Positions 1 to 8,148 are shown, counted from the first letter of the stretch. The stretch: DNA of 64,000 bases from Nocardia vulneris (GCF_001613425.1 NZ_BDCI01000011.1:124001-188000); one strand, 5' to 3'. Program-made: numbers and translations. The notes: generated by a model from the letters alone, not told the origin.

Positions 1-1
1 C

Positions 2-451
2 TATCCGGCGGTGCAGGACCCCAAGTTCGCCGGAAGCGGGCTCGATGCCGGCTATCTGGTGTCCCGGCCGGGTACCCGGCTGCACGACTTCTTCGATCCC
101 GACAATGTCGACCCGCAGGTCCTCGCGGTCGACGAGCAGAACAAGGAAGTCTTCTCGCTCACCGAATATCCCGACGGCCTGACCTCCACCCTGCCCGGTA
201 TGTCCAGTCTGATCACCGCGCCGGTGCTGCTCGTCAACGGCGGCCGGGATCGATTGTCCTGCGGCACCAACTATTCGGTCTGCACGGACTCGGCCACCCT
301 GCTGGCTTCGGAGTCCCAGTACTTCGGCCCGGCCGCGAAGTTGCGCGCCTTCGTGCTGCCCGGCAGCGGGCACTCGGTCAACTTGGCGCGCAACACTCGC
401 GACTATCAGGCGGCCGTCATCGACTGGGCGAATTCGATGGTCCGGCCGTAA
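2..451 (+). CDS. alpha/beta hydrolase, C-terminal part (5' partial)
   Basis: The reading frame is open to the left edge, so only the last 149 or so residues are present. The visible part has the end of an alpha/beta-hydrolase fold: a strand carrying LLVNGGRDRLSCG, where the Asp is placed like the acid of the triad, and further on GSGHSVNL, where the His is placed like the catalytic base, before a final helix. Cysteines in RLSCGTNYSVC could form a disulfide, which would suit an exported enzyme, but the N-terminus with any signal peptide is outside the window. The substrate cannot be read from this fragment; an esterase or lipase role is an inference. It converges on the LysR gene with only four bases between the two stop codons. 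Confidence 0.7.
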   Translation, partial: YPAVQDPKFAGSGLDAGYLVSRPGTRLHDFFDPDNVDPQVLAVDEQNKEVFSLTEYPDGLTSTLPGMSSLITAPVLLVNGGRDRLSCGTNYSVCTDSATLLASESQYFGPAAKLRAFVLPGSGHSVNLARNTRDYQAAVIDWANSMVRP

Positions 452-455
452 CACC

Positions 456-1469
456 TCACTGCGCCTTGGCCTCGGGGATATAAGCGGAGTCACGGGCGCC
501 GATCTGGGCGGGCACCTGCTGCCGCGACGCCGACTCGAGTTTCGGGCGCCGGATATCGAACAGGCCCGCGGCGCCGAACTTCCGGACGAGTTCGGTATCG
601 GTGATCGCGTCCAGGAACTTCTCCACATACGGGGATTTGTCGCGGGCGTGCACGGTCAGCTCGCGCCGGATCGGGCGGGGCAGCCGGACAATGGACACCA
701 GGCGCGAGGACCCGTGCAAGGCCATGCGGGGTACCAGCGCCACGCCGACACCGTGTTCCACCAGGCTCAACGCGGTGGATACGTCGGGTGCCCGTACCGC
801 GAACCGGATGTGCACGCCGGCCCGGCCCGCCTCACGCGAAAGGATATCCGTGAGATCGGAATTCGCGCCGCAGCGAATCCACGGCGCCTCGATCAGCTGC
901 TTCCAGGAACCGTCGAAGCTGTTGCGATGGCTGTGGTGGCACACGACGACGAGTTCCTCCTCGCCGAAGCAGTGGAACACCTTTGCGGTGGACCGCTCCA
1001 GCGGACCGACGGCGAGATCGAGCGCGCCCTCGTCGAGGGTGGAGTGCAGTTCGCGGATATCGGTGAACGACCGGACCTCGATGTTGTCGATATTGCGCTC
1101 CAGCCGCATCCGATAGATCAGCGGCGGCAACAGTTTCTGCGCGATCGTCGGCGTCGTGCCGACGGTCATGACGCCGTCGCCGAACGTTTGACCCATGGCC
1201 ATCGCCTGCCGGACCGAGTCGACGACGTCGGAGGCCTGGGTGAAGAACTCGCGGCCGAACTTGGTGAGCCTCGATCTTCGGGATCGGGGGTCGAACAGTT
1301 TCCGGCCGAGCGAACTCTCCAGTGAGTCGATCTGCTGCGACATCGCGGACGGCGTTATTCCGAATCGGCGCGCCGCCGCGGACAGTGAACCCAGTTGCAC
1401 CGTGTTCACAAAGTAATCGAACTGCCGCAACGTGATCGTGTTGGAAGTGAGCAAGGGATAATCAGACAT
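456..1469 (-). CDS. LysR-family transcriptional regulator
   Basis: A 337-residue LysR-type regulator. Residues 14-72 form the winged helix-turn-helix (TLRQFDYFVNTVQLGSLSAA followed by TPSAMSQQI), and the rest is the two-lobed effector-binding domain. The ATG at 1469 is chosen; a TTG two codons upstream is also in frame. The length is slightly above the usual 300 or so because of a charged C-terminal tail of about 30 residues. LysR proteins usually control a divergent neighbour, but the DNA upstream is a long non-coding stretch leading to the secreted-protein genes at 2340 and 3114, so the target is uncertain. The preceding hydrolase converges on it and may be unrelated. The effector cannot be predicted. 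Confidence 0.9.
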   Translation of the reverse strand: MSDYPLLTSNTITLRQFDYFVNTVQLGSLSAAARRFGITPSAMSQQIDSLESSLGRKLFDPRSRRSRLTKFGREFFTQASDVVDSVRQAMAMGQTFGDGVMTVGTTPTIAQKLLPPLIYRMRLERNIDNIEVRSFTDIRELHSTLDEGALDLAVGPLERSTAKVFHCFGEEELVVVCHHSHRNSFDGSWKQLIEAPWIRCGANSDLTDILSREAGRAGVHIRFAVRAPDVSTALSLVEHGVGVALVPRMALHGSSRLVSIVRLPRPIRRELTVHARDKSPYVEKFLDAITDTELVRKFGAAGLFDIRRPKLESASRQQVPAQIGARDSAYIPEAKAQ

Positions 1470-2339
1470 CGGCAACCTTCATATCGAGCCTTCGGCTCAT
1501 CTACCGCACTTGCGGTCCTTCACTGAAATTTAAGTGAGCATCCGTCGCCGAGTCGTGGCAGTTGCCGATCAGCGTCGATCGACTTCGACTTCCGGCTCTT
1601 TCCGTTTACCGTGCGTTCATATCTCGAATGGTGCGGCGATGGCCGGGAAAGAACTAACTCGGAGATCGTGCCGACTTGCGCGGAGTCAGTATCTACGCGG
1701 GTGCAGGATACGTCAATGTGGAAGTGTTTATCGTTCTGTTATCTGGATCACCTTGCCACTTCGCACACTGACTCGCTTGCTCTCGCTACCTGGGGTGATG
1801 GCTGCTGAACCGCCTTCTGGGTCCGCCGAGCGCGCCCCTGCATCGTGCTCATCGGATACTGGATCGTAACCGTGCCGGTCTCGAAGTATGGGCCGTGGGG
1901 TGCTTATTCAATCGAAACTTAACGCAATGTTAGAGCGGCTAACAACCGGTGGACATCTTGTACCGGATGACAATCCGGCTTGTTCGTTGCGACAACTCTC
2001 GCGATATAGCGGAACGGCTATGAATCAGGCGGTTTACGTGATCGCGTCGTGATCGGAGAATTGTCCGTTTCGACGCTGTACGTGATCTGACCGTGATCGC
2101 CGATCCAACGTCTGTTAATTGGGGTCTTGATTCGATGTAAGAATGTTCTCGCGGCCTTGTCGGGTGTCCGCGGCGCTCGTACGCTTCGAATCGGAAGCCA
2201 GCACGCTGGAACCGCGTACTAGACCGCAGAGTCGCGGCTAGCCGGTCCGGCCGGTCGCAGTGTCGCGGCCGGCTGGAATCGGCGATCAATTCGACTCAGT
2301 CGATCCGATGGACGATCGGCCATTTCGAAGGAAGACATC
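1470..2339. other. 870-bp non-coding region upstream of the secreted-protein pair
   Basis: This stretch is less GC-rich than its surroundings and I see no convincing gene: the short open frames lack good ribosome sites and recognisable protein sequence. It should hold the LysR promoter at the left and the promoter and leader of the genes at 2340 and 3114 at the right. The clearest structure is a set of four phased CGTGATC boxes, listed separately. A long structured 5' leader is possible, but I could not match any known riboswitch core. Confidence 0.6.
2036..2099. promoter_or_regulatory. two copies of an 11-bp-phased direct-repeat box
   Basis: The 20-bp pattern ACGTGATCNNNNCGTGATCG occurs at 2036-2055 and again at 2080-2099. 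Each copy holds two CGTGATC heptamers 11 bp apart (2037 and 2048; 2081 and 2092), and the two copies are 44 bp apart, so all four boxes lie on one helical face. Direct repeats with this spacing are typical of OmpR/PhoB-type response regulators such as MtrA or PhoP. The site lies about 240 bp upstream of the TTG start at 2340. That it binds a response regulator is inference. Confidence 0.5.
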
Positions 2340-3071
2340 TTGGGTAAGCACAGCGCGCCGAGAAATACCTATGTCCCCGCCCGGATGGCGATGCTGTCCA
2401 CGGTGACGCTGATCGGCATGGCGGTCTCGGCCAATGCCGGAGCCGGCGAGCCGGCGCCGCACGCAGGGGGTGCGGTCCGCGACGGTGCCACCGCGGCTCC
2501 GGAACCGACAGTGGCCGTGCCTGTTTCGCGCACGCCCGGAGACGCGCGGGCGCAGCGGCCGGAAATCGGTGCGCCCGCACAACAGTCGAGTCGCACCGAG
2601 CGCGCGGAACCGGAGCCCGGCACCACGGCGGCGCTGATCGAGAGCGCGCAGACATTGCTCGAGCTGGGCGGTCCGGCCCTGCAGGAGCCGATGCGCGTGG
2701 TGATCAAGGCGCTCGCGGCGGCGCTCAGCGCGGGCAACGCCGCGATCGGTCCCGAGGTGGCCAAGGGGATCAACCAGTTGCTCGCCGGCGTCGCACCTGC
2801 CCCCGCCGGCGCCGGTGCGCCCAGGCACGCGGCGATCGTCTCGGACGACGAGGTGGAACCCGTCGACGACTCGACCTACGACAGCGATGACGCGGCTTCC
2901 GAGACCGATGACTCGACTTACGCCGACGCGGCTGCCGATGACCCGACCTATGCCGACGACGACTCGGCGTACGACTCCGATGAATCAGCTTATGCGGCTG
3001 ATGATTCGGCTTATGTGACCGACGACGACGCCGAGTGGGCTCCGCTCGCGCTCGGGCCGAGCGTCGGCTGA
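2340..3071 (+). CDS. secreted acidic protein with Asp/Tyr-rich C-terminal repeats
   Basis: A 243-residue protein of unknown function. The TTG start at 2340 follows a GAAGGAAG ribosome site. The N-terminus begins MGKHSAPRN, a leader seen in secreted actinobacterial cell-wall proteins, and continues into a hydrophobic segment ending SANAGA, consistent with Sec export. Residues 35-95 are rich in Ala and Pro, and 95-150 look helical. Residues 176-230 form a strongly acidic tail with six copies of [D/E]-[S/P]-[T/A]-Y separated by Asp-rich spacers. No enzyme motif is visible. The acidic tyrosine repeats could bind cations or cell-wall polymers, but that is a guess. The CAP-domain gene follows after 42 bp on the same strand, so the two are probably cotranscribed. 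Confidence 0.75.
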   Translation: MGKHSAPRNTYVPARMAMLSTVTLIGMAVSANAGAGEPAPHAGGAVRDGATAAPEPTVAVPVSRTPGDARAQRPEIGAPAQQSSRTERAEPEPGTTAALIESAQTLLELGGPALQEPMRVVIKALAAALSAGNAAIGPEVAKGINQLLAGVAPAPAGAGAPRHAAIVSDDEVEPVDDSTYDSDDAASETDDSTYADAAADDPTYADDDSAYDSDESAYAADDSAYVTDDDAEWAPLALGPSVG

Positions 3072-3113
3072 CAACCGAACAACACACCGATCGACAACTT
3101 CACGAAGGATATT

Positions 3114-4028
3114 GTGCGTTTCTCGCCAGCGACCATGCTGTCTCTGTCCACCGCTGTCGGCGCCTCGGCGATTGCCGTGGCCGCGCTCGCCGGAGCCCCT
3201 GCGGCTCAGGCCGCACCCTCGGCCGAATCGCCCGCCGATGCGGTGATCAGCCTGACCAACGACGAACGCGCGAAGGCCGGCTGTCCGGCGTTGCGCGCGG
3301 AAAGTCATCTCACCCAAGCCGCACAGGGCCATTCGGAGGACATGGCCGCCGGCAACTTCATGGACCACAACTCGTCGAAGGGCGATCCGGGCGCGCGGAT
3401 CCGCGCGGCGGGATACAAGCCGCAGACCTGGGCGGAGAACATCGCCGCCGGATATCAGAGCGCCGACGACGTGGTCGAGGGGTGGATGAACAGCCCCGGG
3501 CACCGCGCCAACATCCTGAACTGCGGCCTGCGCGATATCGGTGTCGGATACGCGAAGGCGCGCAACGGAACTCCGTACTGGACCCAGAACTTCGGCACCT
3601 CGAGCCAACCGGACTCCGGTAAACCGACGGACGGTAAGCCCGGCAAGCCGACCGACGGCCAGCCGGGTAAACCCGATAAGCCCGGCCAGCCCGGCCAGCC
3701 CGGCGGTGGCGATCCCTCCGACGGTGACTGTGCGAACCCGTCCGACGGCGGCTCGCCGTGGGATCCGTGGGGCGATTGGTCCGATGGCGGCGGTGATTCC
3801 TGGGATCCGTGGGGGGACGGTGCCGATGGTGGCGGTGATTCCTGGGATCCGTGGGGCGAGGGTGCCGACGGCGCGGGCGACTCCTGGGATCCGTGGGGCG
3901 ATTCCGCTTGGGACCCTTGGGGTTCCGACGATGCCGCCGAGTCGTCGTGGGATCCGTGGAGCAACGGCTTCGACGCCCCGATTCGCAATGTCTTCGAGCA
4001 GTTGGCCGCTCGGACGAGTCAGCGCTGA
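3114..4028 (+). CDS. secreted CAP-domain protein with WDPWG repeats
   Basis: A 304-residue exported protein. Residues 1-33 are a Sec signal peptide ending AQA. Residues 40-165 are a CAP (SCP/PR-1) domain with the expected H73, E108 (AENIA), E122 and H130 (SPGHRANI). Residues 165-205 are a Gly/Pro/Lys linker made of GKPTDGKPGKP-like units. Residues 205-285 contain six WDPW[G/S] motifs in an acidic Gly-rich background, partly encoded by three 42-bp units. The GTG start at 3114 has a GAAGGA ribosome site. Bacterial CAP proteins act outside the cell, and their biochemical role is mostly unsettled. The tryptophan repeats are not part of the family and may anchor the protein in the envelope (inference). 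A hairpin terminator follows the gene. Confidence 0.9.
   Translation: MRFSPATMLSLSTAVGASAIAVAALAGAPAAQAAPSAESPADAVISLTNDERAKAGCPALRAESHLTQAAQGHSEDMAAGNFMDHNSSKGDPGARIRAAGYKPQTWAENIAAGYQSADDVVEGWMNSPGHRANILNCGLRDIGVGYAKARNGTPYWTQNFGTSSQPDSGKPTDGKPGKPTDGQPGKPDKPGQPGQPGGGDPSDGDCANPSDGGSPWDPWGDWSDGGGDSWDPWGDGADGGGDSWDPWGEGADGAGDSWDPWGDSAWDPWGSDDAAESSWDPWSNGFDAPIRNVFEQLAARTSQR
3783..3908 (+). repeat. three 42-bp tandem units within the CAP-protein gene
   Basis: Units start at 3783, 3825 and 3867. Each encodes 14 residues of the pattern D-G-x-G-D-S-W-D-P-W-G-x-[G/S]-A. The first two are almost identical at the DNA level and the third is more diverged. Additional WDPWG motifs flank the array without the full unit. 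Confidence 0.9.
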
Positions 4029-4036
4029 CTCGAGAG

Positions 4037-4065
4037 GTAAGCCACAAACTCGCTTTGTGGTTTAC
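4037..4065. terminator. hairpin terminator after the CAP gene
   Basis: The arms GTAAGCCACAAA (4037-4048) and TTTGTGGTTTAC (4054-4065) pair over 12 positions with one G-T wobble and a 5-base loop. The hairpin lies just after the CAP stop codon and about 110 bp beyond the stop of the convergent SGNH gene, so it may work in both directions. Confidence 0.75.
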
Positions 4066-4172
4066 CGGGTCTTCGCGGGACCGGCCGCACCCGCGGGGGC
4101 TTCGGATCAGCACGCGAGGGTGCCGCCGGACCGAGGACGTGTCCGGCGGCATCCGCTGTTCGTGCGGCGCGT

Positions 4173-5327
4173 TCAGTCCGCCGGTGCCAGTGGCCCCGAC
4201 GGGCCGAAGGCCAGGTCGGCGAAGCGCTCGCCGATGCGACGGTGCGTCGCGGTATCCGGATGCAGCTGATCCGGCAGCGGCAACTCGGCGAAATCCTGCT
4301 CGCCGTACAGCACTCGGCCGTCGAGATAGTGCAGGTTCGGGTCGTCGGCGGCACGCTGTTCGACGATGCGGACGAGTTCGTCGCGCACGACCGCGAGGGT
4401 CAGTTTTCCGTTCGCTCGCTCCGCCGGATCACCGAGCGCGCGGAAACGCACGCGCTGACCGTCGAAGTCCAGCGCGCCCGGGCCGGGGGTGTCCTCATGG
4501 ATGGGACAGAGGATCGGCGACACCACCAGCAGCGGGGTGTCCGGGTGGCCGTCCCGGATGGTGTCCAGGAAGCCGTGCACCGCCGGGGTGAAGGCGCGCA
4601 CCCGCATCACATCGCTGCTCACCAGGTTGATGCCGAGCTTCAGACTGATCAGGTCCGCGGGTGTGTCCCGGATCGTCCGGGCGACGAACGGATCGAGCAG
4701 ACAGTTGCCGCGCAGGCTGAGGTTGCGCAGCGAGACGCCCCCGCGCACCGCCGCCAGCGCGGGCCAGGTCGCGGTCGGGCGGTCGGCGTTCGAGCCGTGA
4801 CTGATCGAACTGCCGTGGTGCAGCCAGACTTTCCGGCCGTCGGCCGGAGCGGGCCGGACCGGCGCGTCGGTGCGTAGTGCCACCAATGCGGCGGTTTCGG
4901 TGTGCGGCAGCCAGATCTCGATGTCCTTGGCGCCGGCGGGCAGGTCGAACCGGAGGGTGCCTGCTGCCGCCTCCGCGGTGACGACGGCCTGTGTGGTCAT
5001 GTCGACGAGCCGGCCGATGCCCGGCACGGTCGCATTACCGGCCGGGCGGCCGTCGACGAGCAGTTCGTATACGCCGGCGGCGGGCGCGGGTACGCCAGGA
5101 TAGAACGCCCTGATAGGCAAAGCGTCCAGTTCGATGCGGGTCGCTTCGGTCCGGAACGCCAGGCGGACACCGGCGGGCTGAGCCTCGACCGTCGCCAGGT
5201 AGTCATCCGGAAACTGGGTGCGGGCCGCGGCCGGAAGTCGGTGCGGGAGTAGACCGTCGGCGGTGAGCTCGACGTCTAGCGTGCCGTGTAACAGTGGTTC
5301 GATCGGGGTCGTGATCCAGTCGGTCAT
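4173..5327 (-). CDS. SGNH/GDSL-family hydrolase
   Basis: A 384-residue protein with an N-terminal beta-rich region (about 1-160) and a C-terminal SGNH hydrolase domain. The family blocks are visible. Block I reads HHGSSISHG around residue 174, so the usual GDS is GSS with the Ser nucleophile kept. The block II Gly is in LRGNC, the block III Asn in KLGINL, and block V is DQLH with D353 and H356. No signal peptide is seen, so it is probably cytosolic. It should cleave an ester on a small molecule or sugar; the substrate is unknown. It lies 26 bp downstream of the amidohydrolase on the same strand, which suggests one operon. The ATG at 5327 is chosen because the SGNH-family protein sequence begins there. 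Confidence 0.85.
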   Translation of the reverse strand: MTDWITTPIEPLLHGTLDVELTADGLLPHRLPAAARTQFPDDYLATVEAQPAGVRLAFRTEATRIELDALPIRAFYPGVPAPAAGVYELLVDGRPAGNATVPGIGRLVDMTTQAVVTAEAAAGTLRFDLPAGAKDIEIWLPHTETAALVALRTDAPVRPAPADGRKVWLHHGSSISHGSNADRPTATWPALAAVRGGVSLRNLSLRGNCLLDPFVARTIRDTPADLISLKLGINLVSSDVMRVRAFTPAVHGFLDTIRDGHPDTPLLVVSPILCPIHEDTPGPGALDFDGQRVRFRALGDPAERANGKLTLAVVRDELVRIVEQRAADDPNLHYLDGRVLYGEQDFAELPLPDQLHPDTATHRRIGERFADLAFGPSGPLAPAD

Positions 5328-5353
5328 AGCTGGTCCTCGAGGGTAGGGGAGCG

Positions 5354-6415
5354 TCAGGCCGTCAGACGGTAAGTGCGGCGCGCGGTTTCGGAGAAGAGTG
5401 CGGCGAGCTCGGTGGCCGAGGCTCCGGCGGCGAGTCGCTTGAAGGTGTTCCACAGCGTCGCGTACCCGGTGCCCATCTTTTCCACGGGAAAGTTGCTCTC
5501 GAACATGCAGCGCTGCGGTCCGAACGCCTCGATGCAGGTGTCGAACCATGGCCGCCAGTGCTCGGCGAGTTCCGCCGAAGTCGGCGGCGTGGGCGCGGTC
5601 AAGTAGTCGAATGCGGCGGCGGTGGCGAGGAGACCGCCGAGCTTGCACACCACGTTCGGCCGCTCGGCCAGGGCTCGGATGCCGCGCGCCCAGGTGGCGA
5701 AATGCGCGTCGCGGTCGCGCGCGTAGGGACCGAAACCGAGCGGAGCGCCGCAGTGGTCGAGCACCAGACGCAGTTCGGGCACCGCATCGGCCAGTTCGGC
5801 GGCGTCGGCGAGTTGCGGGGACAGGATCCACAGGTCGAGCGTGAGATCACGGTCGGCGACGACGCGCACGCTGTCGCGGATGCGCGGCTCGGCCAGCATG
5901 TGCGGTCGGGCCCCGGGATGGCTGAGCGCGAGCCGGTCGCTCGCGTCCCAGCTCGCCGCGTAGCGCAGGCCGCGGAAACGGCCCTGCCCCGCCTGCAGGT
6001 GCGCTTCGATGACCCGGTCGACGACGCGGGCCTCGAATTCGAAGTCGACCCGGCCGATGATCCCGGCCGCCACCCTGGTCGAGCCGCCTGCGGCGGCGCT
6101 CGCCGCGGCCAGGCTCGCGACGAACTCCGTCTCGCCGACCGGTCGCAGCTCGGCCGGTCCGTCGGTGCGATAGGCCGACAGGCATTCGGCATGGATCGTG
6201 GCGACCACGTGGTGTCCGCTGCCGAGGTCCGCCGCGAATTCGTCCAGCAGATAACGGAATCCGGGATGCTGCCAGAGGTGGTGATGCGGATCGATGATGG
6301 GCAGCTCCGGTAGGAGGATCTCCTCCCGCGCCTGGTGCGCGAGCCAGCCCGGATCGGGCGGGTGGATCCGCCCGAACTCGGTTGGCCGAGTGCCGCGGGC
6401 CACCGGGTGACTCAT
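5354..6415 (-). CDS. amidohydrolase-2 family metal-dependent hydrolase
   Basis: A 353-residue TIM-barrel amidohydrolase of the PF04909 type. The first metal-binding signature, IDPHHHLW, lies around residues 40-47. Later signatures are the strand-end His in LVLDHCGAP and the late acidic motif MFESNFPVEK, where these proteins carry the last metal ligand or catalytic Asp. This subfamily contains lactonases (such as fuconolactonase-like enzymes) and decarboxylases, so lactone hydrolysis is a reasonable guess. With the SGNH gene it would make a small catabolic operon, under the divergent TetR regulator. The ATG at 6415 is preceded by AGGGGTGG at a good distance, which favours it over an in-frame GTG three codons upstream. 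Confidence 0.85.
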   Translation of the reverse strand: MSHPVARGTRPTEFGRIHPPDPGWLAHQAREEILLPELPIIDPHHHLWQHPGFRYLLDEFAADLGSGHHVVATIHAECLSAYRTDGPAELRPVGETEFVASLAAASAAAGGSTRVAAGIIGRVDFEFEARVVDRVIEAHLQAGQGRFRGLRYAASWDASDRLALSHPGARPHMLAEPRIRDSVRVVADRDLTLDLWILSPQLADAAELADAVPELRLVLDHCGAPLGFGPYARDRDAHFATWARGIRALAERPNVVCKLGGLLATAAAFDYLTAPTPPTSAELAEHWRPWFDTCIEAFGPQRCMFESNFPVEKMGTGYATLWNTFKRLAAGASATELAALFSETARRTYRLTA

Positions 6416-6429
6416 AGTCACCACCCCTT

Positions 6430-6510
6430 ATCCTGTAGTTGCTGGCTCATTTAACAAGTAGATACGCTAAATTACCTAGGGGCATTAGGCAAATTAGTTG
6501 ATCCTGTAGT
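6430..6510. promoter_or_regulatory. divergent promoter with inverted and direct repeats (putative TetR operator)
   Basis: This AT-rich gap between the amidohydrolase and TetR genes has an imperfect inverted repeat, CTAAATTACCTAG at 6467-6479 against TTAGGCAAATTAG at 6485-6497 (10 of 13 positions pair). Outside it are two exact copies of ATCCTGTAGT at 6430-6439 and 6501-6510. The arrangement fits autoregulation by the adjacent TetR protein together with control of the operon on the minus strand. Binding itself is inferred. Confidence 0.55.
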
Positions 6511-6526
6511 CACACGAGGAGAAGGT

Positions 6527-7096
6527 ATGGCGCGCGCGCGAGTCACGAGTGAGAACCTGATCGAGGCGGCGGCGGAACTCGCCGACGAGATCGGCTTCGA
6601 GAAGGTGACCGTCCCGGCGCTCGCCCGCCGGTTGGGCGTGAAGGACGCGAGCCTGTACTCGCGGTTGGCCAGTGCGCGCGAGCTGCGCGTCAAGATCGCG
6701 GTCATGGCGCTCGCCGAACTCGCCGACAAAGTCGCCGACGCGTTGGCGGGGCGTGCGGGCAAGGAGGCGCTGGTGGCGTTCGCCAACGCCTACCGCGACT
6801 ATGCGAAGCAGCATCCCGGCCGGTACGCCGCGATGCAGCTGGATTTGGACCCGGCGACCGCCGAAGCCAGTGCCGCACGCAGACATTCGCAGATGACCCG
6901 CGCCATCCTGCGCGGGTATCACCTCGACGAGCCGGCCGAAACCGACGCGATCCGCCTGCTGCACGGCACCTTTCACGGTTACGTGCAGCTCGAACTGGCG
7001 GGTCGCTACGACAGCCACCCGCGCGCGGTGGAGGACTCGTGGGCACGCGCCCTCGACGCCCTCGACGCGCTGCTCAGCAACTGGCCGAGCGCCTGA
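6527..7096 (+). CDS. TetR-family transcriptional regulator
   Basis: A 189-residue one-domain-plus-HTH repressor. Residues 5-55 form the TetR DNA-binding domain (LIEAAAELADEIGFEKVTVP, then LARRLGVKDASLYSRL). The C-terminal part, with LHGTFHGYVQLELAG, resembles the WHG-type TetR ligand domain. The ATG at 6527 follows a GAGGAGAAGG ribosome site. It is transcribed away from the amidohydrolase/SGNH operon across a repeat-rich gap, so local control of that operon is likely. The ligand is unknown. Its stop codon abuts that of the convergent DinB-like gene. Confidence 0.92.
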   Translation: MARARVTSENLIEAAAELADEIGFEKVTVPALARRLGVKDASLYSRLASARELRVKIAVMALAELADKVADALAGRAGKEALVAFANAYRDYAKQHPGRYAAMQLDLDPATAEASAARRHSQMTRAILRGYHLDEPAETDAIRLLHGTFHGYVQLELAGRYDSHPRAVEDSWARALDALDALLSNWPSA

Positions 7097-7609
7097 TCAT
7101 CTGCGGCGCAACAGGACTCCGCGGATGAACGCGGCCTGGCCCGAGTGCTGGATATCGTCGTCCACGACGCTGACCAGCCGGACGCCGAGGGTGACCGGCG
7201 GATCCCAGCGGGTGTCGACGACGCGGGGGAGGTCGGCGTCGGTGAGGCCGGAGACATAGTCGATCGTCTGCGCGTGCACCGCGTCGTAGTAGCCGAGCAA
7301 CAGTTCGACGGGCACTCGGCCGAGCTGCTCGATCTCGGCCGGGGTGTGTCCGTAGCCGGTCGCCTCGTCGGCGAAGGGCAGGCCGAAGCGGTCCGCCCAG
7401 CCCGCGGCCGTCCACACCTGGTCCAGTCGCGCGACCTCGGCGATGTGATCGTCTTGGACCCGGGTCAGGTGCCAGAGCAGCCAGGCGACGGAGTTGGCAC
7501 CCGGGTCCAGGCGCACCCCCAGTTCGTCGGGGGTCAGGTCCGCGACGGCACCGTGCACGTTCTCTCGAACTCGGCCGAAAGCGTCGATCAACAAGTCAGC
7601 GCTGGTCAT
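7097..7609 (-). CDS. DinB/DUF664-like protein
   Basis: A 170-residue four-helix-bundle protein of the DinB superfamily (DUF664 or mycothiol-dependent maleylpyruvate isomerase-like). The motif VAWLLWHLTRVQDDH holds the usual metal-binding His near residues 45-55, and DIQHSGQAAFIRG supplies the third His towards the C-terminus, as in family members that bind a divalent metal. In mycothiol-making actinobacteria many such proteins are thiol-dependent transferases, but the substrate here is unknown. The ATG at 7609 is where family similarity begins; a longer frame upstream is low-complexity. It converges on the TetR gene with no gap. Confidence 0.8.
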   Translation of the reverse strand: MTSADLLIDAFGRVRENVHGAVADLTPDELGVRLDPGANSVAWLLWHLTRVQDDHIAEVARLDQVWTAAGWADRFGLPFADEATGYGHTPAEIEQLGRVPVELLLGYYDAVHAQTIDYVSGLTDADLPRVVDTRWDPPVTLGVRLVSVVDDDIQHSGQAAFIRGVLLRRR

Positions 7610-8148
7610 GTTCGGGTTCGAACGCGCGGGGGCGTCTGTTATTCCCGGCACGGGCCGGTGCGGCTGTCGCCGCCTGCCCGGTGAATTCCGCCGGTGCACC
7701 TTGTAAGAAAGGCGTGAATTCTTCGCGACGCCGGACGTCGGGATGGACCGGTAGGGTTGCCGCTATTACGCTGACCGGACGACGGCGCGGAATGACAGAA
7801 CTCGGGAGTGTGGCAGGCTCGGATAATGATCGGACATCGGCGCCGGTAGATGCGGGCTATCGGATGGCGGTCCGCGCTCGCTTCATATGTCATCGATAGA
7901 TGTTGTGGTGCAGCATGATTCGCAGATCAGCGCAGATGTTGTGCCGCGTTTCCTGGGCGTTGATCGAGACGATGATGCGGGTGCGGCGGATATTCGTGAT
8001 AAATCGTAGTACTCGGTGTCGTGACCGGCCTGCGCACTATTTGCAAGCCGGTACTTAAAAGAGTGAAGCGCAGCTGAAATATTACGGTAGAGGCAGCTGA
8101 ATGCAGATCACCCGACAATTCTTGCGAAGCAGTGGAGGTACAGCAGCA
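7610..8148. other. intergenic region upstream of the secretory lipase
   Basis: About 540 bp without a supported gene. Short open frames on both strands have no recognisable sequence. The right half (about 7900-8100) is richer in A and T and probably holds the lipase promoter; I could not settle on -35/-10 elements. An in-frame ATG at 8101 could move the lipase start into this region. Confidence 0.5.

Noticed and set aside
1534-1869. Possible 111-residue gene in the long intergenic region
   Set aside because: No ribosome site, no recognisable protein sequence and atypical codon use.
1470-2339. Riboswitch (for example c-di-AMP type) upstream of the secreted-protein pair
   Set aside because: The long leader would suit one, but I could not match the conserved core; a covariance-model search would decide.
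2286-2828. Long minus-strand open frames opposite the Asp/Tyr-repeat gene
   Set aside because: Low-complexity Arg/Gly-rich sequence with no ribosome site or family match; the plus-strand gene has a ribosome site and signal peptide.
2870-3030. Short DNA repeats that could look like a CRISPR array
   Set aside because: The units are coding repeats in frame (Asp/Tyr motif), vary in length and have no separate spacers.
3358-4152. Minus-strand open frame opposite the CAP gene
   Set aside because: It is an antisense reading of the repeats (Arg/His/Pro-rich) and the CAP domain on the plus strand is clear.
7639-7899. Two short overlapping open frames upstream of the lipase
   Set aside because: Neither has a good start context or recognisable sequence.
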